From Candidatus Aminicenantota bacterium (GTDB taxonomy: Bacteria; Acidobacteriota; Aminicenantia; Aminicenantales; UBA4085), in assembly GCA_026393895.1 (NCBI GenBank), contig JAPKZG010000013.1, positions 78,556 to 112,623 on the forward strand: 34,068 nt of DNA, given 5' to 3'. Below, piece after piece: positions 1 to 7,226 of this stretch. Each line of letters opens with the position of its first letter. The first letter of the stretch is position 1. The position numbers were made by a program, and so were the translations under genes. The notes under the pieces were generated by a model. It saw nothing but the letters and a program-made list of their open reading frames with translations. It searched no databases and was not told the DNA's origin.

Positions 1-404
1 AACAGGTAATATCCGCTGCAGAGCAGGCAGAGGCTTTTCTGGACGAACACGGAATAACAGAGCAGGACCAGGACGCCGACGGCGTTGAGAATCGAAATCG
101 CCTTGTTCGTCTTTTCGAACGGGGCCGAGGGGAAAATCGCCCCCAGGATGACGAGCGCGCCGACGAACAGGCCGAACCAGCCCATCGGCACGCCGCCGAA
201 ATGGGCAATCGGGGAAAAGGCGGAACTGTCGCAGTTGAAGAAGGCGCTGAGGTCGCAGAACGAGCCCTCCCAGATCGTTTCGGGGAAATTGGCCGCGAAG
301 AAATGCCGGATCGTCATCGCCGAGGCGACGATCATGCCGGCGCCGGCGACGAAACTCCAGAAACGTTTCAACCCGCTTCCCGGGAGAGTCAACGAACCGG
401 CCAT
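1..404 (-). CDS. VKOR-family membrane thiol oxidoreductase (partial, cut by left edge)
   Basis: Vitamin K epoxide reductase family proteins are membrane enzymes that reoxidise periplasmic disulfide-forming partners and pass electrons to a quinone. Reading leftwards from the ATG at 404, 134 codons are open to the window edge. Visible features are an N-terminal membrane segment (residues 14-30), a loop cysteine pair C50 and C58 with adjacent Ser60/Ser61 in FFNCDSS, further hydrophobic segments (74-91, 104-119), and the active-site CLLC motif at 126-129. This is the family pattern of loop pair, Ser and CxxC. An AGGAGGT Shine-Dalgarno at 410-416 fixes the start. The 3' end is missing, so a C-terminal thioredoxin domain, found in some bacterial VKORs, cannot be ruled out. 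It is divergent from pyrE across about 200 bp. Family assignment is firm; the partner is unknown. Confidence 0.85.
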   Translation of the reverse strand, partial: MAGSLTLPGSGLKRFWSFVAGAGMIVASAMTIRHFFAANFPETIWEGSFCDLSAFFNCDSSAFSPIAHFGGVPMGWFGLFVGALVILGAIFPSAPFEKTNKAISILNAVGVLVLLCYSVFVQKSLCLLCSGYYL

Positions 405-441
405 GGAGGACCTCCTGTCCGCAAATCCGTGAAACGGGCGT

Positions 442-470
442 ATTTTAGCAAAATCGAAAGCCGATGTCCC
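442..470 (-). promoter_or_regulatory. Putative promoter of the VKOR gene
   Basis: On the minus strand there is a -35-like GGGACA (465-470), a 17-nt spacer and a -10-like TAAAAT (442-447). The start codon is at 404, which gives a leader of about 30 nt carrying the AGGAGGT ribosome site. Confidence 0.45.
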
Positions 471-497
471 GAAGTGGATGCCGCGACGAATCCGGAC

Positions 498-526
498 TTG
501 TGAAATCCGGCCGTTCTTTCTATAAT
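498..526 (+). promoter_or_regulatory. Sigma70-type promoter of pyrE-buk-ptb
   Basis: TTGTGA (498-503), exactly 17 nt, then a perfect TATAAT (521-526). Predicted transcription start is near 533, giving a GC-rich leader of about 70 nt before pyrE. This is the clearest promoter in the window. No operator or attenuator is obvious in the leader. Confidence 0.7.
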
Positions 527-604
527 CGGGTCTCCTCGTTCCGGCGGCGGGGGCGATGGGAGCGGCGATACTTCGGCCGGCCGGCGGCCTTCCAGGAGGA
601 ACTG

Positions 605-1201
605 ATGTCCCCGAGTTCGAACGACCAGGTTTTGGACCTTTTTAAAAAGTCCGACGCCCTGCTGCAAGGCCATTTCAAACTCACCTCGGGCAAGCACTCG
701 GAATGGTATTTCGAAAAAATCCGGCTCATCGAGAAACCGGCCGCGCTCGAAAAAATCGTCGACCTTCTTGTCGCGAAAATCAAAACCGAATGTCCGGATT
801 TCGACTATGTGGTTTCCCCCGCTTATGGGGCCATCGCCATCGGCTTTCTGGCCGCCCTCAAGCTCGGGAAGAAATTCGCCTTCGTCCAGCGGGTCGAGGA
901 AAAAATGTCGTTCCGGTCCGGGTTCTCCGGAATCGACGGTGCTCGGGCGATCATCGTCGAGGATATTCTGACGACCGGCGGCTCGATCCAGGAAGTCGTC
1001 GCCTGCCTCAAGGAACGGAACACGGCCATCGAGGGCATCTATGTCCTGGTCGACCGGACCGGCGGCGCCGTGCCGATCGAAGGGAAGCCCGTCGGCGCGC
1101 TACTCGCCCTCAAAATTGAAGCCTTTGAAGTCGACGCTTGCCCGTTCTGCAAAAACGGCGTTCTCCTGATCAAACCGGGAGCGTCGGATAAGAAAGCATA
1201 G
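605..1201 (+). CDS. pyrE: Orotate phosphoribosyltransferase
   Basis: Transfers the phosphoribosyl group of PRPP to orotate, giving OMP in de novo pyrimidine synthesis; cytosolic. The 198-residue protein has the usual PyrE opening (GHFKLTSGKHSEWYF) and the PRPP-binding loop IIVEDILTTGGSI near the middle. A CPFCKNG motif near the C-terminus, with two cysteines, occurs in one PyrE subgroup. ATG 605 is chosen because AGGAGGAACTG precedes it directly. The frame stays open upstream to 464, but that stretch contains the promoter. The stop is 9 bp before buk, so pyrE probably leads a pyrE-buk-ptb transcript from the promoter at 498-526. Pairing a pyrimidine gene with butyrate genes has no obvious metabolic logic. 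Confidence 0.93.
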   Translation: MSPSSNDQVLDLFKKSDALLQGHFKLTSGKHSEWYFEKIRLIEKPAALEKIVDLLVAKIKTECPDFDYVVSPAYGAIAIGFLAALKLGKKFAFVQRVEEKMSFRSGFSGIDGARAIIVEDILTTGGSIQEVVACLKERNTAIEGIYVLVDRTGGAVPIEGKPVGALLALKIEAFEVDACPFCKNGVLLIKPGASDKKA

Positions 1202-1210
1202 GGTGAAACC

Positions 1211-2275
1211 GTGCTTCTTTTAATCATCAATCCGGGTTCGACATCGACAAAAATCGCCGTGTTTGACGGAGACCGGGAAGTGTTCTCCGAAAACATCGCC
1301 CATTCCGCGGAAGAGGTCGGCCGATTTCAAAAAATGGTCGACCAGAAGGAATTCCGCAAGGACATCGTCCTCAAGACACTGGCCGACCGCGGCCTCGATC
1401 CGCGAAGTTTCGCCGCGGTCATCGGCCGGGGCGGACTTCTCAAGCCGATCCCCAGCGGCACCTACACGGTGAACGCCCGGTTGATCGAAGACCTCATCGC
1501 CGGCGTCCAGGGAGAACACGCCTCGAACCTCGGCGGGCTGATCGCCGATGAAATCGCCCGACCGTTCGGCCTTCCGGCGTACATCGTCGACCCGGTCGTC
1601 GTCGACGAGCTCGAGGACTGGGCCCGCCTGACGGGTTTTCCGGAAATCAAGCGCCGCAGCATCTTCCACGCCCTCAACCACAAATACACGGCCCGGCTGG
1701 CGGCCGAAGCCCTGGGCCGGCCTTACGCCGAGCTCAACCTCATCGTCGGCCATCTCGGCGGCGGAATCTCGATCGGCGCCCATGATCACGGCCGTGTCGT
1801 CGACGTAAACAACGCTCTGAACGGCGAAGGGCCGATCGCCCCCGAACGGGCCGGAACGTTGCCGGCCGCCGACCTGGCCGCGCTCTGTTTTTCCGGTCAA
1901 TTCACGAAAGACGAAATCAAGAAAAAGATCACCGGCAAAGGCGGGATGGTCGCCCATTTGAACACCAACGACCTGCGGGTCGTCGAGAAGAAAATCAAGG
2001 AGGGGGACGCCCGGGCCGCCCTGGTCTTCGAAGCCATGGCCAAGACAACCGCCAAACAAATCGGCGGGGCCGCCGCCGTCCTCAAGGGAAAAGTCGACGC
2101 CATCGTCCTGACCGGCGGCCTAATGTACAGCACGGAATTCGTCGACCTGATTAAAGCTCACATTTCCCATCTCGGACCGATTTTCATCTACCCCGGCGAG
2201 AACGAAATGGCCGCCCTGGCCGCGGCCGGCGTCCGGATTCTGAAGGGCGAGGAATCGGCCAGAACCTACGCATAA
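1211..2275 (+). CDS. buk: Butyrate kinase (acetokinase family)
   Basis: Reversibly converts butyryl phosphate and ADP into butyrate and ATP; cytosolic. The 354-residue length is typical for Buk. Family motifs are LLLIINPGSTSTKIAVF at the N-terminus (phosphate-binding loop of the ASKHA fold), GRGGLLKPIPSGTY (about 77-90), HLGGGISIGAHDHGRV (about 180) followed by NALNGEGPIAPERAG, and LTGGLMYS near 300. The start is GTG at 1211, nine bases after the pyrE stop, with only a weak GGGTGA upstream. ptb follows 24 bp downstream. This order, kinase before transferase, is the reverse of the classical clostridial ptb-buk order. Substrate could include branched-chain or other short acyl phosphates. Confidence 0.92.
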   Translation: MLLLIINPGSTSTKIAVFDGDREVFSENIAHSAEEVGRFQKMVDQKEFRKDIVLKTLADRGLDPRSFAAVIGRGGLLKPIPSGTYTVNARLIEDLIAGVQGEHASNLGGLIADEIARPFGLPAYIVDPVVVDELEDWARLTGFPEIKRRSIFHALNHKYTARLAAEALGRPYAELNLIVGHLGGGISIGAHDHGRVVDVNNALNGEGPIAPERAGTLPAADLAALCFSGQFTKDEIKKKITGKGGMVAHLNTNDLRVVEKKIKEGDARAALVFEAMAKTTAKQIGGAAAVLKGKVDAIVLTGGLMYSTEFVDLIKAHISHLGPIFIYPGENEMAALAAAGVRILKGEESARTYA

Positions 2276-2299
2276 TACATTCTCAACGAGGAGTCACCG

Positions 2300-3199
2300 A
2301 TGATTACGTCGCTCGAGCAAGTCGTCGAACACGTCAAGGGCCAAAAACCGAAGCGTCTGGCCGTCGCCTGCGGGGAGGATCCTCATACGATCGAAGCCGT
2401 CGGCCGGGCGGTCAAGGCCGGGCTGGTCCAGGCCGTCTTGACCGGGCATCGGGCGAAAATCGAGAGTGTGGCCCGGGAAAACAAGACCGACCCGGCCTCA
2501 TTCGAGATCATCGATGAGCCCGATCCGGGCAAGGCCCTGGCCCGGGCCATCGCCCGGATCAAGGCCGGCGAATCCGATTTCCTTATGAAAGGCCTGATCG
2601 ATTCGTCGCTCTACATCAAGGCCATCATCGACAAGGAAAAGGGTCTTCTTCAGCCGGGAAAACTTCTTTCCCACGTCAGCGTCATCCAGGTCCCGACCCG
2701 CAAGAAACTCATCATCTGCGCCGACGCGGCCGTCATACCCTATCCCGACCTGGAGACCAAGGTCCAAATCCTGAATTACTGTCTCGCGGTCGCCCGGAAA
2801 CTCGGGATCGACAGACCCAAGGCCGCGATCATCTGCGCCGTGGAGAAGGTCAACCCGAAAATGGTCCCGACAACGGACGCCGCGATCATCAGCAAAATGG
2901 CCGACCGGGGCCAGATTAAAAACGCGATCGTAGACGGGCCGCTGGCCCTCGACATCGCCATGTCCAAGGAGAGCGCGGACATCAAGGGCGTCCAATCAGC
3001 GGTCGCCGGTGATGCCGATATCCTGCTCTTCCCGAACATCGAGACCGCGAACGTGTTTTTCAAGACCTGCTCCTACCTGGCCGGCGGGGAAACGGCGGCC
3101 CTCGTCGCCGGAGCGGACTGCCCCTGCGTTCTGACGTCACGCTCGGATTCCGAAGACTCGAAATTCTATTCGATCGCCCTGGGCGCCCTGACCGCCTGA
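2300..3199 (+). CDS. ptb: Phosphate butyryltransferase
   Basis: Exchanges CoA and phosphate on butyryl groups (butyryl-CoA + Pi = butyryl phosphate + CoA), supplying butyrate kinase next door. The 299-residue protein has the phosphate acetyl/butyryltransferase layout: an N-terminal AVACGEDPHTIEAV segment, DFLMKGLIDSS at about 95-105, AAIICAVEKVNPKMVPTTDAA near 175-195, and the C-terminal GADCPCVLTSRSDSEDSK motif. GAGGAG lies 7 nt before ATG 2300. With buk it forms a complete substrate-level phosphorylation module. The terminal butyryl-CoA synthesis genes (bcd/etf, crotonase, thiolase) are not in this window, so the direction in vivo cannot be read here. Confidence 0.92.
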   Translation: MITSLEQVVEHVKGQKPKRLAVACGEDPHTIEAVGRAVKAGLVQAVLTGHRAKIESVARENKTDPASFEIIDEPDPGKALARAIARIKAGESDFLMKGLIDSSLYIKAIIDKEKGLLQPGKLLSHVSVIQVPTRKKLIICADAAVIPYPDLETKVQILNYCLAVARKLGIDRPKAAIICAVEKVNPKMVPTTDAAIISKMADRGQIKNAIVDGPLALDIAMSKESADIKGVQSAVAGDADILLFPNIETANVFFKTCSYLAGGETAALVAGADCPCVLTSRSDSEDSKFYSIALGALTA

Positions 3200-3487
3200 C
3201 GGGTGGCGCGGCCGACGCCGAGATGATCGACCTCGAGGCCGATTACATCGAACTCCTTCTTGAAAACCGGGATTTCTTCGTCCGAAACTCGCGCCTATCG
3301 GTTTAGCTCGTTCAATAGGATTGGGCGAGCGCCCTCCCGGCCCAGGCTCCGAGGGGTATCCAATCTAGGGGAGGAGTTCACATCCTTGACACCACCCTTC
3401 CTTTCGATTAATTTCTTGTAGAGTTCGAAAAGGTCGGCGGGAGGAGCGGTTTAAGCCGCGGCCTTCGCCCGGAAAGGAAGGGATATC
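3200..3487. other. Intergenic region, possible decayed coding traces
   Basis: This 288-bp stretch holds no convincing gene. On the plus strand a 27-codon frame from ATG 3222 contains LLLENRDFFVRNS, which loosely recalls DUF484-type openings. On the minus strand a 21-codon frame around 3310-3375 reads PLDWIPLGAWAGRALAQSY. Neither has a ribosome site or adequate length. The right end carries the promoter for the next gene. No tRNA fold was found here. Confidence 0.3.
3386..3414 (+). promoter_or_regulatory. Putative promoter of the GlsB/YeaQ-type gene
   Basis: A perfect TTGACA (3386-3391) is followed after 17 nt by TAATTT (3409-3414), a weak -10. The leader would be about 65 nt and ends with GGAAGGGATATC before the ATG at 3488. 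Confidence 0.45.
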
Positions 3488-3742
3488 ATGAACATCGTCT
3501 GGACGGCTCTTCTGGGGTTGGCGGCCGGATTCGTGGCCAAATTGATTTATCCCGGCAAGGAAAACATGGGCATCATCGTGACCCTCCTGCTGGGCGTCGC
3601 CGGCTCGTTCGTCGCTTCCTACGGCGGCCAGTGGCTCAAACTGTATGAGCCCGGCCAGAGCGCCGGCTTCATCGGGTCCGTGGTCGGAGCGCTGGTGATT
3701 CTTTTCGTTTACGGATTATTCAAGAAGCGCCAGGCCCGTTAA
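3488..3742 (+). CDS. GlsB/YeaQ/YmgE family small membrane protein
   Basis: An 84-residue protein with three hydrophobic segments (about 2-20, 27-44, 59-78). The glycine-rich pattern GLAAGFVAKLIYPGKENMGIIVT, then LLLGVAGSFVA, then GFIGSVVGALVILFVYG, is characteristic of the transglycosylase-associated / GlsB family. These proteins are often induced by stress, but their biochemical role is not established. The C-terminus ends in KKRQAR, placing it in the cytoplasm by the positive-inside rule. Its start is supported by AAGGAAGGGATATC. It has its own putative promoter, and its stop codon lies in a terminator-like hairpin. It runs into a DUF4126 remnant on the opposite strand, overlapping by 23 bp. 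Confidence 0.85.
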   Translation: MNIVWTALLGLAAGFVAKLIYPGKENMGIIVTLLLGVAGSFVASYGGQWLKLYEPGQSAGFIGSVVGALVILFVYGLFKKRQAR

Positions 3743-3992
3743 GGCCGGGCTTTTCTCCGGCGGCCGGCCGGAAGATCGTCTGGACCGCGTCGTTGACGCT
3801 GTCGACCGCGGGGATTTTATCCACCGTGAACTCGATGGCCGGAAAAATTCCGATGACGATGAGGACGATCGGATGGGTCAGCGCGCTCCTGGGCGCCGTG
3901 AGGGCGATCAGGTCCATGTACCTGGCCGGCAGGCCGACGATCAACGGGGGAAGATAAGCGGTCAAGCAAGGGAAGGCCGCCGTTTTTGACAT
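3720..3992 (-). pseudogene. Truncated DUF4126-family membrane protein remnant
   Basis: Ninety codons on the minus strand read as the first half of a DUF4126 integral membrane protein: TAYLPPLIVGLPARYMDLIAL (first helix and loop) and then the family core EFTVDKIPAVDSVNDAVQT followed by FRPAAG. DUF4126 proteins are usually about twice this length and continue past the RPxAGA motif with more helices. Here the frame stops 12 codons later, and those codons come from the reverse strand of the neighbouring gene's 3' end. The N-terminus also looks clipped, because the expected LGLxAAxGLxA run is replaced by MSKTAAFPC. The ATG is only about 30 bp from the divergent start at 4023, leaving no promoter room. 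I read this as a decayed fragment. Function of the family is unknown. Confidence 0.6.
3734..3755 (+). terminator. Short intrinsic terminator-like hairpin
   Basis: GCCCG (3734-3738) pairs with CGGGC (3746-3750) around a 7-nt loop and is followed by TTTTC. The stem starts inside the last codons of the upstream gene, so it would end that transcript at its stop codon. The T run is short. Confidence 0.45.
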
Positions 3993-4015
3993 CGCCTTCG
4001 GGGTTGCATTATGCT
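3986..4015 (+). promoter_or_regulatory. Promoter giving a near-leaderless transcript of the YfhO-like gene
   Basis: Perfect TTGACA (3986-3991), 18 nt, then TATGCT (4010-4015). The expected transcription start (about 4022) is immediately before the ATG at 4023. That argues against the in-frame ATG at 4011, which lies inside the -10 element. Confidence 0.5.
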
Positions 4016-4022
4016 TCGGCCG

Positions 4023-6401
4023 ATGGAAGACTCGAAAAACGGGGGCGATCGCCGGGCTCCCGGCCGTCGGCGGGATGACGGACTTCTTCCCGAGACGGCG
4101 CTCCCGCTCCAGAAATTATTCACCCCGGCCGATCTCCCGTACCTCGCCCTGTTCCTCGCCGCCTTTCTTTTCCTCTTCCGCGGCTTTTTCTTCCAGGGCG
4201 GCGTTTTGTTCGAACGGGACGGCGCGATTTTGGAAATTCCGACCCGGCAACTGACTGTCCAGCTTCTCCGGGAGGGAAATGTCGCTCTCTGGACGGACGC
4301 TCACGGCAACGGTCAGCCGTTCCTGGCCAATCCGAAAAATGCCGTCTGCTATCCCACGACCTGGCTTTATTTGATTTTGCCTTTCTTTACGGCCTTCCGG
4401 TTCCATTATTTATTTCATGTGATCATCGGCTGGCTGGGGCTTTACGGCCTTCACCGGTTTTTTCGGCTTTCGCGGCCGGCCGCGTTTCTGGGGGCGGCGC
4501 TGTTTTTCTTCAGCGGCCTCACCCTTTCGAATTTCGAGTTCTACAATCATATCGCGGCCTTCGCCTGGACGCCCTGGATTCTGCTGCTGGCCTTCTCGGA
4601 TTCAATCACCGGTTTCAAGAAAACGGCGGCCCTGGCCGTTCTTTGGGCTCTGCAGCTGCTTGCCGGCACTCCGGAAGCGGTGGTCATTACGCTGATATTC
4701 GCCCTCGGCCAGATGTTTTTTCTGCCGGGAAAAGCCGGGAAACGCGCCGTCGCCGCCCTAATCGCTCTTGTCCTCGGAACGTTGATTTCCGCCGTTCAAT
4801 ACGTCCCCGCGTTTGAAAACCTGGCCCGGACCGAACGATCGGCGGCGGAGACATCGCCCTGGCCCCTGGAAATGATCCAATTGTTGAACGTTCCCTTCCC
4901 GGACATTTGCGGCTCGGACCGGGGTCCCGGCCCGGCCGATTATTGGTCCGGACACCTGTTCGACAAGGGCGCGCCCCTCTATTACAGTTTTTATCTCGGG
5001 ACGGCCGGATTTCTTTTATTCCTTATGGGGCTTTCGCTCCGGACGGACCGGGCCCGGAGCGGCTGGAAATGGCTTTTTCTTTTGTTTTTCTTGATGGCCA
5101 ACGGCCGCTATTTTCCGCTCAATGAATGGCTCGTCCGCGTCCCGATCCTTTCCTCGATCCGGTATCCGGTGAAATATATGATGGGCGCGATGTTTGTCGG
5201 CTCGCTTCTTGCGGCCTCTTTTTTTGACGATTATTTCATCCGGAAGAGAATCGACGGCCGCCGGATCCGCCCGGGCCTGATTGCCGGACTGGGAATCGGG
5301 GCCGCCGTGTTTTTTCTGGCCCCGGCGATCAGCCGGGGACTGGGCGGATTATTCGTCATCCGGGATGTACGGATCCTGGACTCGATTAAAAATTCCTTGA
5401 TTGCGGGCCTGGCCGTCCTGGCCGTTTCCCTTTTGATCCTGGGCGCGTTCGGGCGGATGAAAAAGAAAATGAGAATTCTACCGGCTTTATTCGGCCTTCT
5501 CGTTCTGGCCGACCCGTATGTTCACAACCGGCAAATCAATCCCGTCGTGCCGGAAGCGTTTTTCGACACTCCCTCGATTCTCGCTGAAATCGGCTCGCCC
5601 GTCACGGTCTATCGTCAGGAAGTCCTTCCCGACGACCTGCGCCTCCGGCTCGGAGACGGCCGCAAGGCCCAAAACTTCGTCCGCCAAGGCCTCTACCCGT
5701 TTTCCGGAATGAACGCCGGCGTCCGTTACGTCTTCAACCGTGACTTTTTCGGCCTTTATCCGAAAGACCAACGCGAGTTGCGGACGGCGAGCGCCCGGTG
5801 GACGGAAGACCTGTGGCTCAAATACCTCCGCTCCATCGGGTGCGATTACCTTGTTGGTCCAAATCCCTTAAAAAGCCTTCCGTCGGGAATCCGGACCATC
5901 GAAGGCTTCCCGGTCGCCGTGCAAAAAATCGGGACGGATCGGGTCTTTCCCTATTTCGTAAGAACCGCTGTCGTGACGAAAACGTACGCGGAAAAATGGA
6001 AAATATTCGCGACTGCGGACTTCGACCCCTTCGCGGCGGCGATCGTCGAGAAAACAATTCCGGGGCTGACGGACTCCGCCGGCCGTGATTCCGACGAAGC
6101 CGTCGTTCTCCGCGAAACCCAGGGCCGGGCCGCCTACCGGGTGAAAACGGCCGCTCCGGCGATCGCCGTCTTTCGGGGTAATTGGGCGCCGGGATGGAAA
6201 GCCCGGATCGACGGAAAATCCGCCCCGGTCTTCGAAGTCAATCTCGGGCTCAAAGGCGTTTTTGTTCCGGAAGGAAACCATGAAGTCGAGATCCGCTATC
6301 TCCCCGCAAGTTTTATCTTCGGAGCGTTCATCAGCGGCTTGACCCTATTGGCCCTTTTAGGAATCTGCGTATTTTTCCGGGCTCGTCCGGCCCGCCCTTG
6401 A
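4023..6401 (+). CDS. YfhO-family multi-pass membrane protein (GT-C-like)
   Basis: A 792-residue integral membrane protein. After a charged cytoplasmic tail (about 1-35) come about twelve hydrophobic segments, with a first extracytoplasmic loop containing FERDGAILEIPTRQ and then WTDAHGNGQPFLANP. An acidic residue in this loop is typical of GT-C-type glycosyltransferases. After residue 500 there is a soluble domain, then the YfhO signature near the C-terminus: NWAPGWKARIDGKSAP, LKGVFVPEGNHEVEIRYLP and a last helix. Related YfhO proteins glycosylate lipoteichoic or other surface polymers. The substrate here is unknown, but a glycosyltransferase region lies 4 kb downstream. The start is set by the promoter (see 3986-4015); no Shine-Dalgarno is visible. 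The 3' end overlaps the convergent gene by 71 bp. Confidence 0.8.
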   Translation: MEDSKNGGDRRAPGRRRDDGLLPETALPLQKLFTPADLPYLALFLAAFLFLFRGFFFQGGVLFERDGAILEIPTRQLTVQLLREGNVALWTDAHGNGQPFLANPKNAVCYPTTWLYLILPFFTAFRFHYLFHVIIGWLGLYGLHRFFRLSRPAAFLGAALFFFSGLTLSNFEFYNHIAAFAWTPWILLLAFSDSITGFKKTAALAVLWALQLLAGTPEAVVITLIFALGQMFFLPGKAGKRAVAALIALVLGTLISAVQYVPAFENLARTERSAAETSPWPLEMIQLLNVPFPDICGSDRGPGPADYWSGHLFDKGAPLYYSFYLGTAGFLLFLMGLSLRTDRARSGWKWLFLLFFLMANGRYFPLNEWLVRVPILSSIRYPVKYMMGAMFVGSLLAASFFDDYFIRKRIDGRRIRPGLIAGLGIGAAVFFLAPAISRGLGGLFVIRDVRILDSIKNSLIAGLAVLAVSLLILGAFGRMKKKMRILPALFGLLVLADPYVHNRQINPVVPEAFFDTPSILAEIGSPVTVYRQEVLPDDLRLRLGDGRKAQNFVRQGLYPFSGMNAGVRYVFNRDFFGLYPKDQRELRTASARWTEDLWLKYLRSIGCDYLVGPNPLKSLPSGIRTIEGFPVAVQKIGTDRVFPYFVRTAVVTKTYAEKWKIFATADFDPFAAAIVEKTIPGLTDSAGRDSDEAVVLRETQGRAAYRVKTAAPAIAVFRGNWAPGWKARIDGKSAPVFEVNLGLKGVFVPEGNHEVEIRYLPASFIFGAFISGLTLLALLGICVFFRARPARP

Positions 6402-7047
6402 CGGCCATAAAATAAACCGGCTTGACGAACACCCCGAGGAAACTTCCGCTGATCTCGCCATCTTGAATATGCCGGAGAAGGCGGATGACGCTCTCCCCGA
6501 AAAGAACCAGGGCGAACGCGAACCGCAATACGTTCCAGACGCCGAAAACTCCGACGGAGATCCGCCACATATCCGTGATGACGACTGAAGCGGACAGCAG
6601 GAGATTGAAGGCGATCGAGAGGCGGACATACGGCCGGGGACGGTAGCGGCCGTGGAATTCGAGGGCCGTTTGCAAATCCCGCGGCAGAAAACCCCATAGG
6701 GGCGCGAGGGCATAGGAGCGGTCCGAGGCGATATTCCGTTCGCGTTCGAGGGTCGGGTCCGCCTCGGGAAATCCCTCTCCTCCTTTCCGGAACCGGTAGA
6801 GATGGGACGTCCCCGCATGCTCGAAATCCGCCAGGATGAAGGATTCCCCGCGATGCGTGATCCCGCCGGCCCTTTCCCACCATGCCTTCGGCCCGGGCGA
6901 CCGAACGGTGAGGGACTCTCCGTAGGCCGCGAAATCGTCGCTCATGACGTCTTCCCGGGCTTCGGTTTTCAAGCGGGGCCCGAGGAGGGCCAGGGGAAGG
7001 CATCCGACGGGTTCCCCGGAGGAAACATTGATGATCAACCGGACCAT
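6331..7047 (-). CDS. Hypothetical membrane protein
   Basis: I do not recognise this 238-residue protein. The first 130 residues are polar and tryptophan/glycine-containing (for example KAWWERAGGITHRGES and YALAPLWGFLPRDLQ), suggesting a soluble domain. Two clear hydrophobic segments follow (about 141-160 and 165-190) and a weaker one (about 199-216). It starts at ATG 7047 behind CGAGGGC. Its C-terminal 24 codons overlap the end of the YfhO-like gene on the other strand. It lies 179 bp downstream of the DUF4097 gene in the same direction and may share its transcript. Codon use fits the neighbours, and the competing minus-strand frame at 6296-7003 is arginine/proline-rich and looks like a shadow. 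Confidence 0.6.
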   Translation of the reverse strand: MVRLIINVSSGEPVGCLPLALLGPRLKTEAREDVMSDDFAAYGESLTVRSPGPKAWWERAGGITHRGESFILADFEHAGTSHLYRFRKGGEGFPEADPTLERERNIASDRSYALAPLWGFLPRDLQTALEFHGRYRPRPYVRLSIAFNLLLSASVVITDMWRISVGVFGVWNVLRFAFALVLFGESVIRLLRHIQDGEISGSFLGVFVKPVYFMAVKGGPDEPGKIRRFLKGPIGSSR

Positions 7048-7226
7048 GCCCTCGAAAAGTATTCCTTACCGGGAATTAAAATCGCGCGCTGTTTAGACGT
7101 TCGGTTTGAACAGTTTACACAAGCTCCACGGACTTACGTCCGCTTGATTGATATCTTGCAAGCGTTGGAGCCCCCGTCCCCGAAGCGGGGATTTGCCATC
7201 CCTCCATGGCCTCAATTCCCCGGAAA

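Noticed and set aside
1220..2059. Minus-strand open frame of 279 codons opposite butyrate kinase
   Set aside because: Antisense shadow of buk; no family features.
3290..3370. Possible tRNA around GTTCAAT
   Set aside because: No cloverleaf can be drawn on either strand; acceptor and anticodon stems are missing.
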